NCBI RefSeq assembly: GCF_000143415.4
Contig: NW_003314341.1
Location: 308,991-372,990 of the forward strand
DNA length: 64,000 nt
Direction: 5' to 3'
Source of the DNA: Selaginella moellendorffii
Lineage: Eukaryota; Streptophyta; Lycopodiopsida; Selaginellales; Selaginellaceae
Shown here: in pieces, positions 34,769-47,771 of the stretch
Layout of the letters: the number at the start of each line of letters is the position of its first letter
How positions within the stretch are numbered: the stretch's first letter is position 1
Translations under genes and position numbers: made by a program
Notes under the pieces: generated by a model
What the model saw: the letters and a program-made list of their open reading frames with translations, nothing else
Told to the model about the DNA's origin: nothing
The model's database searches: none

Positions 34769-35394
34769 TGTGGCAATTGGCTTAACAATAGAAGATAAGT
34801 TCGAGCTTGTATCAACCAACATGGAGAGAAGAATAAAAAAACTATCCCAAGTTATAAGGCTTAATGCATAGCCAAAAATGAGTATGGAAAGTAAACACTA
34901 GATGAACTAGTGCTGAGTGAACCCCTTGATTGTACTTCCAAAAGAAAAATGGAAAGGTCATTGACTTATTTGCACAAGGTCCTTTCGCTACTCACATGAC
35001 TCCTAATTTCTCAAAAGCATTTTAGTGTCCAAACCTTCTATTGCAGTAGTACCAGTAGGATGTTAGTGACTCCTAATTTCTCAAAACCATCTTAGTATCT
35101 AGACCTTCTATTATAGCAGTACTAATAGGATGTTGTTGACACCAAGGTTTCCACCCAAGATGGAGGTCACCAATTTGGAAAATGCCAATAATGCTGATAA
35201 GTATGACCAACTTCATTATATGCCTAACAGCAAACATCATAGCCATAACCACATTCTCGCCCTTATCTTTGAACTCGGGTAATAGCAATATCAATCTCCA
35301 TTGGAACAGGACCATCTCCCACAGAAAGTGGAGTTGAAGGATGCATAGTGAGAAGTGAAAGAGGCGACATCTCATAAAATTGTGCATCATCAAA

Positions 35395-36175
35395 GTGTTA
35401 GCGACTAAATTTTCCATTCTACTTTAGTCACTTAACCACACTTTCAACCATTTGGAGGAGTCTCACTCACAACCTCCATAAGTCCTATTCCGGACTTGGG
35501 GCTTGCTAGCCTCAAGAATGGCATCCTTGCCACTTAACCTTTCCACTTGGTCCAAGTGCTCCATATGTCTAATCCCATGATCGACACCCAAAGGTACCAC
35601 TGACTTGAGTACCACTGATTTGGACTCGGACTCGAACTCGGTCTTAGTCTCAGACTCAGTCTCGGTCTTGGTCTCGATTTCAGACTCAAACTCAATCTCG
35701 GTCTCGGTCTCAAGTCCATCTTGGACTCTATCTCGGACTCCATCTCAAGTCCATCTTGGACTCCATCTCGGACTGCATCTGGGGTCCATCTTGAACCCCA
35801 TCTCGGACTCCATCTCGGACTTCATCTCGGATCCATCTCGGAGTCCATCTCAAGTCCATCTCAAACTCCATCTCGGATCCATCTCAGACTCCATGTCAAA
35901 TCCATCTCGGACTCCCAAGTCCATCTCGGACTCCATCTTGGGTCCTTCCACATGTCATGTGTTGGTCCTTTTGTGTCCCTTTTTTAGAGACTCATTTATT
36001 ACTTGCTTCGTGCTCATTCCTCAAGCACTTTATTAGGAGTTCCACTCCTGCTTTCAACTTTTCAAATTTGAGTTTTTAGTCTATATGTGTTACCCTCATT
36101 TGGCTTCCGCCTCAGCCACTACCATGTGGCACCCTTTCGGCTCCTCTTTGGGGCCTAAGGATTTTATGTCTCACA
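35395..36175 (-). repeat. Solo LTR of the LARD-like family
   Basis: The reverse complement matches both ends of the LTR at 47911-50458: 'gtctcaca' at 36175 corresponds to the LTR start, and 'agcgactaaattttccattc' at 35399 to its end. The middle is a short version of the 'gagtccgagatgg' minisatellite (35640-35945). Flanks 'caaag' and 'taaag' may be a target duplication with one C/T change. Internal element sequence is absent, so it is a solo LTR with an additional internal deletion. Confidence 0.7.
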
Positions 36176-36580
36176 TAAAGGTGGTTAAAGCAAATGCATA
36201 CATAAGTCTTACAAGATTTTGATGAAATGCTAGCTATAACATTCTTAACTTGATCTGCTCTGACATATTTAGCTTCACACGAAGCAAGAGGCTTCGGAAC
36301 AAAACGCCAAATTACATCACAGACTTAAATATCTCTTGTTGAAGATGATGCAATTGTTGGAAGGCATTGTCACAATTATTGACATATTCAAATACACGTT
36401 TGAAGACGTCTAGGAGAATGCTTTAATCCTCACGAGTGGCTGCACTCAAACCATTGTACCATTATAGTATTGTCCTTTAAAGACACATGGAAAATTCATG
36501 CAAACACCAAGCATCATCCCAAGAATGATATATATCAATCACCATGAAGTTATTGAATCAATGGTACACATCATCCCCAT

Positions 36581-37046
36581 GTACTATTCAAACCCAAGGA
36601 TGCTTAACCCAAAATATCCCAAGACCCTTAACCGATTGAAAAAGGGGGTGTATTCTTATTCATGAGCCCTTTTCATGAATAAAAATAGAAGTTGAGAGTT
36701 ACAGCTTTCCCAAGAGCCCCACTCTCTTGACACTCTACCCCTTGGGTCAAGCCCAGCTGAAGTAAACTAGACCTACCAAATGTTAATCAATATGTGGTGT
36801 GATTCCCTTAGCCAACTAACAGAGTCAAACCCAAAACCTTTCTGATACCAAATGTAATCTCTTAAATTTAGACTTCCCAGGAGGTCACCCAACCTAATAC
36901 TATTCAAACCCAAAGATGCTTAACCCCAAGTATCCCAAAACCATTAACGGATTGGAAAAGGGCGTGCATTCTTATTAATAGACCCTTTCCCTCTATATTT
37001 GAACCCAATAGATAATCTCTCAAGTCGTTTTTTTTTGTTGCTTACA
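36581..37046 (-). mobile_element. Cassandra-type TRIM, minus orientation, truncated
   Basis: The complete terminal repeat is 36853-37046 (194 bp, TGTAAT to CTTACA). The primer-binding site, read on the minus strand, is the complement of 'tctgatacca' just before 36853. The other terminal repeat starts abruptly at 36581 within the 5S-like block. It is inserted in the gag region of the gypsy remnant. Confidence 0.85.
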
Positions 37047-37419
37047 CCCCAGGATTCCCACGGAAGAACTCCGGTTGGACTCAAGGATTAGTAGTAAAAG
37101 CAGGAGTTGTACCACACGCTATGAATGTCGCTATCAACTGAGTCTAATTGTTCAATTGCAATTGTATAGCATTGATCAATTGCACCAACTACTGCTCCAA
37201 AGTTAAAGGAGGAGGAGGCTACTGCTTTGCCATGAAGATGAACGAAAGGAAAGACCAAAAGAGAAGAAGGTGAGAAAAACTATAAAAAAAAAGGGAGATT
37301 TAGACAATGCAAAAGTTAGATCTAAAAAAAAATCCCAAATCTAAGCACTCCTCAAGAACAATCAAAGTTGCCCCTCATCTCCATCAATATGAGTGTATAG
37401 AATATGGAAAGAGAATATA

Positions 37420-37530
37420 GAAATATATCAATTAGCCCAAAAACCCTAGTTTATATATAAGAACGAGTGAAATCAATCTAACGGCTACCAAAATCTCACT
37501 ATGCTAATATTAGTATATGGCATCATAGCC
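37420..37530 (-). repeat. LTR fragment upstream of the gypsy gag
   Basis: It shares an ordered series of phrases with 10090-10230. Its position upstream of gag on the minus strand fits a 5' LTR, and the counterpart lies downstream of integrase in the other element. Confidence 0.5.
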
Positions 37531-38697
37531 ATAATATAAAAGAGAAATTTTAAATATAGTAACTTTTTCTTTTTGTAGTTATAAAGTTGTCTTTTTGCAA
37601 TCAGTATAGTACAATCTAAATATTAAACTAGAATTCAATTAAAACAATATATTTGAATTAGTTACACCTAAATTAAATATTTGGATTAGCATATGCTTCT
37701 TTCAAGAATACTTACAGGGTTGGTAAAAGGTGAATACTAAACCTTAAACCTAAACATATTTGATTGCATTATTGTTTACATGGTTTAGCCATGAAGAATG
37801 ACACCTTTACGCAAGCAATTTGGATGATGATTGTTACTATCCACCATCTGTCTTTTGCCTTATTATGGTGCTCTGCTAATGGTGGCCTTTGTGTGTCACT
37901 TGTGAATTGTACATGAATGAGGCCTCTGACTGTCTCTTGAAGTTCTCTTCCACTACCCAAAGAAAGTTGTAAAGCTCATTCAATTGGTAGAATGTCTTAA
38001 TATTATTTTACTTATATATGAATACAGTTATTTTGGGGTTTAGACACAAGAATGAATGGATCTGATTCAGTCTGAATCAGATGATCCATATGCTATCAAA
38101 TATTTCTTAAGTTTGATGAAAATATGAGTATAATAATATTATAATCATCAACATTACAAATATTACAAGACTAAAAGGTCCTTAATAATTTGCAGAACAT
38201 ATTATACCACACTAATTGAAAAAAGTGACGAAATAACTCTTTATTAACCGCTTCTAAAAGCCCTTACAAGCATTTATTGATTTCTCATTAATCAATTTGA
38301 CACTTTTTCTAAGTTAAACACTCATATCTATCCTAATATATTTGGTTGCTTTTATATCTTTTCAACATACCTTTACTGGATGAGATTTTTTTACCAGATT
38401 TGTATAAATCATGCTTATATTATAGGTTTGGATTAACTTACTAAAGATTAATTTCCATCAACTAGAGTTTTAAGAATTTTGTACTTACTAAAGAATTTTA
38501 ACACAATTTCGTTCTTTTCTCTTTCATATCATAATGAGTCTTTTGTATTGTACTCTTTTATTGATAAACACCTGCTTTAAAATCACATGCCTACACTTTA
38601 AGTTTTTTTGTACTTTGTCAAAAATGTAAAAATAAATGAGACGAGTATAATCAAAACATCTATGCAAGAGGAGAGATATGTAGTATATATTTATTTT
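37531..38697. other. AT-rich intergenic sequence
   Basis: I see no gene, RNA or repeat with counterparts in the window. The minus-strand frame at 37769-37960 is short and featureless. Confidence 0.5.
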
Positions 38698-39585
38698 TTA
38701 TTCACTATAAGATGACCAAATAGATTGTCGCTTTTCTGCCCAATAAAACATTGCATTTCCACTTGGCTCCATAACAAAAGCACACGTAGTTAATCCATTT
38801 GGAATATAAAAGTTAATACTCCATAAAACAATACCATTAACTCCATATAAAACAAGATTACCATCTAATTGTAATATTAGAATGCAATTAGACCCTTTTG
38901 TTCCACTACTCCATCGAAATGAAACTGAAATAGTTTCAATTGAAAATATTTTTAAAGCACAATTTGAGTCTAAAATAAAAATAAATTTATTATTAATAGA
39001 ATATAAAGCAGAACCAGGATATAAAGTGGTATGAACTGAAGGGCCAGTTTCAATAGAATTTTTATATGGCCAACAATTATTTGGATTCCAAGGAGAATTG
39101 ATTTGCAAAACATCATAATAGTTATTCTTTAAATTCAATATTGATAATGGTCTGAAATTGTTTGTAAAGTATTTCAATATAAAAATATTAGAAACCCCTA
39201 TTATAAATTTTGAACCAGATATGCTTTCCATGGAGTGAACAATATCATTACATGCTTTTAAAACTTCATTACTAGAAATTACAATTTTTCCAGGTGAAGC
39301 ACTACAAGTACCTCCAATAAAATTATGTATAAAAAGGCTTAAAAATACTGAAACACCATCAATAACAATCATTCTTATAGGAAGAGCATCGCCAGATCTA
39401 TATTCTTGATTTAGACTAATAGATGTTCTATAGTAATCAATAAGTTCTGTTATAATTAATCTAACCTCGCCATTTTTAAAGAACCCGAGGTTATCTTCAT
39501 CATATTCAAAATTTACTGTACTTCCATATAGAAGGTTAAAGTTATTGCAACATAACAAAATGAAGTATAATTTTTGTTTTGTCAT
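38698..39585 (-). CDS. Bulb-type (B-lectin) domain protein with unknown N-terminal domain
   Basis: An intact frame of 295 codons. Residues 1-22 are hydrophobic (YFILLCCNNFNLLYG) and could be a signal peptide, so the product is probably secreted. Residues about 23-165 form an uncharacterised region with 'VNFEYDEDNLGFFKNGEV' near its start. Residues about 185-295 are a B-lectin domain of the monocot mannose-binding type. One canonical site 'QLDGNLVLY' (QxDxNxVxY) is present, while the other two positions ('ILDSNCALKIF', 'MEPSGNAMFYW') are degenerate, so at most one sugar site seems functional. A decayed duplicate lies at 42750-43440 in the same orientation. AT-rich codon use matches the surroundings. 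There is no intron and the Met start is the only plausible one. Confidence 0.75.
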   Translation of the reverse strand: MTKQKLYFILLCCNNFNLLYGSTVNFEYDEDNLGFFKNGEVRLIITELIDYYRTSISLNQEYRSGDALPIRMIVIDGVSVFLSLFIHNFIGGTCSASPGKIVISSNEVLKACNDIVHSMESISGSKFIIGVSNIFILKYFTNNFRPLSILNLKNNYYDVLQINSPWNPNNCWPYKNSIETGPSVHTTLYPGSALYSINNKFIFILDSNCALKIFSIETISVSFRWSSGTKGSNCILILQLDGNLVLYGVNGIVLWSINFYIPNGLTTCAFVMEPSGNAMFYWAEKRQSIWSSYSE

Positions 39586-39956
39586 TGTGAACTTCAGGTT
39601 TAATTTCTAATTGTATTCAAAAGAAATAAAATCTAAAAATAATTTGAATATTTGATTTTAATGGTAGTGTTAAAATAGTATTCTTCATTTCTTTTCTATT
39701 TTATAAATTATTTTTATTACACCATTGATGCAAAAATGTCTAGCATTCCTAAAGGAACTAGTCAATGTGGTGGCTAAGAAGTCCCTCCTCGGCCATGGCT
39801 TCATATATACGACGAGGACCTCTCTCACAAACGTTTTGAGCGTAGTGTTGGATTTCACCATCAGCAACAAGAAGTAGAAAAGAGGTGATTAGGTCTACGG
39901 TTTCAGTGTGAGGAAGAGCAAACGGATGCGGAGGATATGCGCAACAAGATGAAAGA

Positions 39957-40950
39957 ATGGAGGTGTTTGACAAGAGGCCAGTGGTCTTGATCATCATCAG
40001 AATGGTGCTCTCCCACCAGGTTGAGAATTTCCTTCTTTGTTCTCCTCCGTTGCGTAGGCAGTGGGAAGATGCTGCTGATGCATCACCTCGTCTGGAGATT
40101 CACGCCATGAAGCAGTGGCCCAGAGTACTGCAACAGACTGAATGGACATCGCTCAATCTCTTCGCGACGAAGATCGATGAGGTCAGTTAGTTTTTTGACT
40201 TAAAAACAAAAGAATTCCTATTGGTTTTGTTCTTAGATCGTGGAGAAGAGAGACAACGAAGTGGACTACGTGCTCATCTACACTCCCGGACAGATAGAGA
40301 TTTTTACTTGGTCTGCGTCGGGAGCAATCGTCACAGAGGCCTTTGCGTGCACCTTTCCATCGTCCGTGATCTGCGTTGTGGACATCTTCGGTCAGCCCAG
40401 TTACATTCATGAGAAACATGCTCTCCGCCTGTAGCATTCTCTACAAGATGCAGCTGCCTTTCATTCTCACCTTTAACAAGACAGGTGTGTGAAGCAACCG
40501 TTTTCTGTTGAGGTACCTTCCTACTTGCCAGGTTGAGGCGCGTGTTTTTAAAGAATGATTTCTTGGTGCAGTGAATGAAAGACTTAAAGGCTTTTCAGTT
40601 AGCAGTTATGCTGCGTCTCTCTCAGCAAGAGCATGTGCTTGGTTTTGGATGAGTTTTACAACAACTTTATATCGGTGGGGGATCACAGGATCTGGAATGA
40701 TGGGGTTTTCACTGAGTACAGGACAAACTATTTGTAAATCTTTCTTCGTATTTTTTTCTCTTTGGGTTTATCAAACGAGCATGTTTGAGTAGGGTGGAGC
40801 TCGAGAAGAAGAAAACCGAGAAACTCAGGCTTGAAGAGACAAGCAGACATGGATCGGCTCCACGAGGACATTGAACAGTCAAAAGGAGGCAAGGAGGTTT
40901 TGAGCACCAAATCCAGGAAACAAGAAGACAAAAACGAGGAAGACAACTGA
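39957..40950 (+). pseudogene. GPN-loop GTPase 1 (GPN1-like) pseudogene
   Basis: GPN1 acts in RNA polymerase II assembly and nuclear import. Pieces in order: 'RPVVLIIIRM' (39970), a P-loop 'GSGKMLLM' (40060, the usual Thr after Lys replaced by Met), 'EWTSLNLFATKIDEV' (40140-40185), a 55-nt GT-AG intron, '[29 protein letters not shown]' (40255-40350), a frameshift, '[26 protein letters not shown]' (40405-40480), 'CLVLDEFYNN' (40630-40660) and a C-terminal helix 'MDRLHEDIEQSKGGKEVLS' (40850-40905). A large part between P-loop and switch is missing and several frameshifts occur. The retained intron argues for DNA-level duplication, not a processed copy. Confidence 0.8.
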
Positions 40951-40959
40951 GCACTAATA

Positions 40960-42740
40960 GGTAGAGTTGTATATAAAAAAGCTTGCACGATATGATTATG
41001 GAAATGTTTTTGTTTCCTCTCTCTGGTTGCCAATGTTGCTAGTTCTAGAGAAGCGGTAGTGATGGTAGTGGATGAATATCAAATATAATATTATAGTCCC
41101 ACTTCAATGAAAGGAGCTTTAAACAAGAACAAAAAACTGTTCCACAAGCTGGAGATTTCATAAGAGTAGGAAATGCTATGGCTGCAACTGCAACTGTGAA
41201 CAAGGGACAACACATTCTGAGCTTGGCATTAGCAGTGGAACTTATATGTAACCAAAAACTGAAACTACAATGTCACCCACAATAAATATAACTACAACAA
41301 CAATTACAACAATGAATAATAGTGGAGGATGTGTGTGACAACTTTGATTAGACACTAGTGTGTTAGTTCTGTTTCTTTCTACTTTGGTAGAAATTGCTTA
41401 AAATTGTAAAACATTATTTTTAAATTACTTCTTACAATTTTGAAATTAAAACTACCACTATCAACAATCTGATTGATTTTAGGGGATTTTAGGGGATTTT
41501 TGGATATAGTGGCAAGGATTGTTATCACAACAGTGGAAGGTGGCTGCATCAACACCACATCACTCTCATTCTGCTTGGTTGCTTGGATGTTGGGTGGGTC
41601 AGATTGACACAGAGCTGCATGGTGGAGATATTTCAGATCTTATTGTGATAGAGCTTCAATTGAGGGGGTTTGTGCAAACAACCTAAGTTTCTTTGAAAAT
41701 GGGGCATATTTCGAAGTGGTCTAAAACATTTTCACAAACAGGTGCATGCTTTAGCAGCTTATATTGGAAGAGGGTCACACCCCAAGGTTTCATCATGATG
41801 TGGCTTTGGAGAAGTTAGTTGAACAAAAAATGGCTCAATATGTTGGCAGTCGAGAGGAAGAGCATCCTAGGAAGAGTCTTGCGTTCCCTAGGGCATAGTG
41901 GTGGCTCTAGCTTCATGAAGGAGTCACTTGGGAGGAGAAGGGACCAAGAGCAGTGTGGAGGCTTTCGTGCTCAAGAGAGTTTCACTTGAATTTCACTTTG
42001 TACTTTTTTTAGTCCCTAAAAGGACATTGAGTAATGGATGTTTTGAAATTTAAAATTTTTAATAAAAATATTTACATACTATTTATATTTGCATCACCTT
42101 TGTAAACCCATTATAAAACTTTATCAATCATACTATACTAAAAGCCATCAACAAAGATTGCAAAACCTTCTTCTGTGACATCTAGTCACTCATTGATATA
42201 ATTTGAATACTTTGAAGCTTTAATGAAAATCTCAGCTAATCAATTCATATATGTTTTTCCTTCCAAAGTAATGCCATTGGATGATGTAAGGATAGCTTAA
42301 TTAATTAGCAAGTCCACCCATGTAAACCAATAAAAATAGTGCATCTATCTATACTCGTAAAGAGCACCCTAACATATTAAGCATGAGCAAACTCACTAAT
42401 TACCTTACTCAAATGGATTCATTTCAGTGGACATTCGACAACTTCCCCTCCACATTTGCTCATGCTTATTCATCTGTCATCCTCTTTTGTCCCACCTGTA
42501 GAAGTGTGGTCGGGTGTGTTACCTGGCACCATCCCATAAAAACATCATCATAAGAAAACCGTAGCCAGGTGTTTAAGTGAAGCCACCCCTTGTTATTGGT
42601 ATCAACACCAATGAGACCATTGGACTAAGTAAATTTATTTCAATCACAAGGGTATTCCAGCAAGGGCAATAAAAGTAGAGGCAAGGAGCAGGAAGAAAGA
42701 ATCCACCCTCCTTGTGCTCTCACAACTAGATAGAGTTAGT
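40960..42740. other. Intergenic, no recognised features
   Basis: AT-rich sequence with short chance frames only. I found no counterpart of it elsewhere in the window and no RNA gene. Confidence 0.5.
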
Positions 42741-42749
42741 TTTCTATTT

Positions 42750-43440
42750 TTAGATTAAATAACAATAGATTGTTGTTTATCTGCCAAATAAAAAATTTCA
42801 TTTCCACTAGGCTCAATAACAAAAGCACAAGTATTGGGAATATAAAACTTTATACTCCAAAGAAATACCATTAACTCCATATAAATAAAATTACCATCTA
42901 ATTATAATACTAGAATAAATAGTCCCTATTGTTCCACTACTCCATTGAAAAGGAACTGCAGTGGTTTTGATCGAAAATATTTTGTATGCACAATTTTATT
43001 CTAAATTAATAGAATACAAAGTTGAGCCAGGATACAATATGCTATTGACTAAAGGTCCAGTTTCAATAAAATTCTTATATGGTCAACAATTATTTGGATT
43101 CCAAGGGATGTTAATCTGCAAAGGATCATAATTATTCTTATAGTTATGTATATTTAATTAAAATAATGATAATAGTCTAAAATTTCTTGTAAAAATCCAA
43201 CGTAAATTCCTTGGTGAAGTAGTACAAATATCTCCAATGACATTATGTTTAAAAAGACTTAAATTAACAACAATAAATTTTATAGGAAAAAAGTATCCTA
43301 ATTTATATTCATGTGATAGATTAATAGATGCTCTATAATAGCCAATAAGTTCAATTATAATCAATTCAACCTCACAATATTTACAGAAACCGTGGTTATT
43401 TAAATTATATTCAAAATTTACACACATATAAATAGAAAGT
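42750..43440 (-). pseudogene. Decayed duplicate of the B-lectin gene
   Basis: The minus strand at 43448-43158 reads 'VNFEYNLNNHGFCKYCEVELIIIELIGYYRASINLSHEY', which matches the N-terminal domain at 39540-39400. 43150-42760 matches the lectin domain at nucleotide level (for example 'ttccactaggctc' against 'ttccacttggctc'). Deletions and frameshifts separate the two halves, and a stretch in the middle is missing. This is a tandem paralogue that has lost function. Confidence 0.75.
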
Positions 43441-46400
43441 AATTCCAATATAATAAAATTAAATATAGTTTTTCTACTTTTAAAAAATTATTTAATATTT
43501 AGTTATTTTCAAATAATTTTTTAAAAATATATTACTATTTTCTGTTTCATGTGCAAGATAAGAGTCAAAATAGTATTCTGAAAAATTAATTAATATCTTC
43601 TTTTCTATATGATGTAATCTATCCATCTCATATTTAAGTGATATTTAATTGGGCATAAATAATGACTATCTGGGATTCTTTACTGAGGAATTTTACCTTA
43701 GTTAGTTACCTTAGTTTAGTTTATACCATTTTGCCTCTCTATTAATAATTCCAGTGATATAATTTCAGTAACCTTGTCTTGAGTTCCATGGGTGCTGCAA
43801 GCTCCACTGCAAAGTGCTGTCCATGGGATTTGACAGGGAGGATTGCTAGGATATGGGGCCTGGGTGTTGTGAGCTCCATTGGAGTACTGCCCAGAAATAG
43901 ACCTTCAATGTGTTACAATTACTTCCTATTTACTATTGCCATTTTATTGCCTATCACTTTGTGCCAGGCTAAAGCACGAAATCAAAAGACACTCTATTCC
44001 TTTTCAGTGATATAAATTATGGGAAAATCACTTAGAACTTTAAACTCACTTACATGATAGGCACTTCTTCAGCTTTCATGCTACCTCTCTCAAGTTGAGT
44101 GAGGTGCTTATTGAGCTATTGCATGGTCTCAACTTCATAACCTGGCACAAAAATGGAAAGGAAGCTAGTTATTAATGAAGATTAGAAGGACCAAAGTGAT
44201 AAATTGCAATGAGAACTTTTCCTTGAGGATTTCATAAATTTTTAACTATCCACTTGTAAGGTCCCATCCCATGCCTCTTAGTTGAGCACAAGTGTATAGC
44301 AATCAATTTGTAGCAAGCAGCCTCAGTGCCTTAACATAAAATAAGCATAAGGTAGAGAAAAGCTTACATAAGGTTAACATATGAGTCCATGTTATAAAAA
44401 TAATTACATTTTGATTGCCTAAGGAACCAAAATGTGTGTATGGGTATGGCATGAGGTCCTACCATATTAGTGTGACACATTAGACTGTCATGCCACTTAA
44501 TCTTGCCATGCAAGTACATGTAATGTTACATGAAATCTAGCATGGGTTTTTTTGTTTTTTGCACTGCATTTTCTTCCTTCTTGTCCGGCCAAGAGCAACA
44601 ACTTTCGCACAATCTTGGCCACTCTATGTGGGCAGCCATGGTGGGTGTCAGCTTGATCAAATGAGCACTCGCTCACTTGGTCTCACTGCAGGTAGCAGTG
44701 GGTGTGATGTGGGCACTTCAAGAGCAAAGGACTTTCTTCGGCTAGCAGTGTGGGCATCATATGGGCACTTCAAAAGCAAGAGCACATGAGCAGTTTCATT
44801 CATTAGGATTTGGGTGAAAGGTCTTTATGTATGGATGGCTGTGACTCTTGTTCTTTCATGTGTTGGGTGTGTTGTGCTATTCTGTGCAACATGGGTGTTC
44901 TTGCATACAAGCACATGCAAGAGAGAGGTGTTGAGCATGGACTTCAACATGTGGCAGTTGGAGCACTGCATTGGATTGTTGGCTAAGGCCTTTTTTTTTA
45001 CTCAAGGACAATACAATCACAATGCTATGTGTGTGTTTCTCCAAGTGAGGTAAGCTTCCTTTGTTTAGTTTTTATTTTTGGCATAAGCTTCACACTCATT
45101 GTAGTGAGTGCAATCTCAAGCATTAGAACATTACACTTGCACATAAGTGACTAACAATTCCATATGTGTTTTTCAATTCTCTCCATGATAGTTATATAGG
45201 TGTTTGCATGTTGTGGAAGGGGCACATAAGTGATGCCCTCTACTTTGCTCAATTTCTTGGCCTATACACATTAATGGCCACACTTTCATAGACACACTTT
45301 TGTGCTAGTCCCTTACTAGTAAGCTTGGTAAACGATGTGAAGTTATGTATTGTGTAAAGTGTGAATGGAGATTGGGGGATGCAATGTTTGTTGATAAACC
45401 ATGCATGGTTGAGTTCATGTGTGGAATTATTGGTAAATGTGTGGCATAACAAAAATTTTGCCCATTAACACACTTCCTTTTTTTAGGAATTTTTTTTCCC
45501 AACACATAGTTTTCACATTTTATCCTTTAGTGATTTACCATAGAATTACCACGCAGTAGAACTTTAACCCTCTATGTGCCATATGCCATGTGTTCAAAGA
45601 CAACAGAATGAAACATGAGTTTTAGGGCTTTAGGCCATTAAACAAAGGAATGGAGCCAAACTTCTAAATATAGAGCCAAAGAGCAACATAAGCTGGGAAG
45701 CAAATATTAGAACTTTTGTAACAGCACTTTGGCTTAGGAGAGATTGTGAATCAAGAGTATATAAATCTAAAAGAATACTAGAGAAAGAGAGATAGGTAAC
45801 TTACATCCTCCCTTTGAAGAAGAAGAAAGCTTGAGTGTGTGTGGCTCCCCAAAAATTTACACGCATGCCTCATATGTTAATTCCATTTAGTCCTATTAGC
45901 TATTTATGAAAATTATCTAGATCTACTAGTTAGGCATATTTATGGAATGTAGAGATTGTTTGAACACAACGGTGTTGTTCCCATGACCAAATTCACAATC
46001 TAACACCATTCCATATTTAGTAATTTTCTATGATTGTCCTAGAAACTAACTCTTGAGACTGGGGTAAAAGCCCAAAACATGAGTTCCTCAAGAGAAGGGG
46101 AAGGGAGTTTCAAATGTATAGTAGAGATAGTGGATAGGTTGGGATGGTCGACCAATTTGAGGTATAGTGTAACTTTTGCTTGCATGTCTATCTTTATTTT
46201 GCATCCGACTTGGGTCTAAGCCTAATCTTCATACCATGTTAATTGGTGAAGTACCTATATCTTCGCATTATGCCACTAGTATACTAAAATAGCACTAGAT
46301 TCTATTTGGCACCATTTTGCATATTGGTCTTAGCATTAGGATGCTAGAGGCTCATAGTGAGGATGTTTTGTAAACACAATAAGCTATTATTTGGTGATAT

Positions 46401-47771
46401 TGAGGGATTAATCTTAATATATAAGGGTTCTTGTCAAGTTAGTATAGATACTAAACTTAATTTACTAACACTTGAATAAGAGGGGTTGAAACGGGAACCA
46501 ACAATAACAACCTCTTGCCATTGTGACAATAAGGAAAAAATATTTAAAAGGACTCGCCGACAAATAACTTTTAATACCTATAATCATATTTGTGATACTC
46601 TCCCCTGCTTAAAGAAGATTGACATCCTTGTCAATGCACACTCTAATCTAGACCACCATGAAGGAAACATATCTAGAAAAAGTTTATGGTGTTCATATTT
46701 TAAAAGAAATGCACCAACTTAAATGAGTTAGGGGGCAATCTCTCTATCTAATGCAAATACACTACAACATTAAACATCAAACAACTTAACTTAAACAAGG
46801 AAATGATCAATGGAGTCAATCACCATTGCTACTTTGAATGTCATCTAGCTTATAAAAGATGATATGCCCCTATTTGTAGGTGATATAGAGAGAGAAGCCA
46901 AACCTCATGAGTAAATAAACTAAACCTATCAGTACGGTATAGATAGACTACTATAAATAGGTAGTTAGAGTTGTTTACACAATTATACCCTTTTAATGAA
47001 ATAAGGAATATCGAAAGAAAGGTGGGTGATATGGCCAATTTACAGTAATTACCCCATGACTAAATATTTCACTATGTATATGAAGTGTTGAAACTAATTT
47101 GCTTATATAGGCCCAAACCTAAATATCAAAAGATGGATAATATCAAAGTCAGATACAATGATATCTTAGAGACTAAATTATCTGTGAATAAATCTTAGAT
47201 GAGAACACAAAAGTATTCCAAGAAAGTTATCATCCAATAAACTAGAATTAGAGTATAAGAACCACCAAGATCACTATAGTTTAAAGGTGTAGGATTAACC
47301 AACAAATTCAATAGTAAGTGTATCATCAAGAAAAAGTTAATGATAAAGCTTAACTACTAAAAATTGTAGATAATATGCCAAACAACTTACAAAAGATAAC
47401 TAGAAAAACACAAAGTATCAATGACTAATAAGCAAAATGCTTGCAAATATATCACCGGAAGGAAATAACATCCTAATCTAATAGTAGAACAAAATGAATA
47501 TCACAAGGGCTAATAAACACTTGTTCATGCTAACTATTGCATCAGTTAATCCAACTAGGTCTTGATCAACAACACTAAGAAAATAAAGTTGATCAAACAA
47601 GCATCTATAGCATCCTACCGATATCTCAAACCCAAGAGACCAATCCAAAGCAAACCACAAATAACATATATTAATGCAAAAAGCCAAAAACCATCAAAGA
47701 AAACAACTAACCTGTAAGGAACCAACTCCCCGAAGTGTCATAGGCTAAAGGATCCCTGAAAGCACAATTGA
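43441..47771. other. Long AT-rich intergenic region
   Basis: No gene is supported. The frame at 44559-44789 and the one at 44814-45053 (the latter with a hydrophobic stretch) have no homologous copy, no domain and no splice pattern that I can see. 'ATGGCATGAGGTCCTACCAT' at 44445-44464 is similar to half of the transposon palindrome but is isolated. Some of 45.8-47.7 kb may be very old retroelement sequence, and I cannot prove it. Confidence 0.45.

Larger units (their letters stand above)
33390..37300 (-). pseudogene. Ty3/gypsy element, minus strand, heavily interrupted
   Basis: Reading right to left: a gag start 'MAK..PPPPLTLEQ' near 37235; scattered gag pieces at 36200-36560; a protease 'MLVDTSSNLSSIVKPIATHY' at 34810-34750, with the catalytic DTG turned to DTS; 'VFDFILGMDWLQ' at 34575-34536; then 'HPILTGDAYPIKVF' (33690-33650) and an RT palm entry 'MKLNGNICFYIDYRPLNEVTIPDIYPF' (33530-33430), broken by a stop upstream. 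Two Cassandra copies and a solo LTR sit inside. The family seems the same as at 10.2-12.5 kb, judging from shared LTR sequence. Confidence 0.75.

Noticed and set aside
44445-44464. Further copy of the transposon palindrome outside the element
   Set aside because: Only the left arm matches. The right arm is shortened and mismatched, and it is isolated.
46500-46720. Copia-like fragment
   Set aside because: A few phrases resemble retroelement leader sequence, but no domain could be read in any frame.
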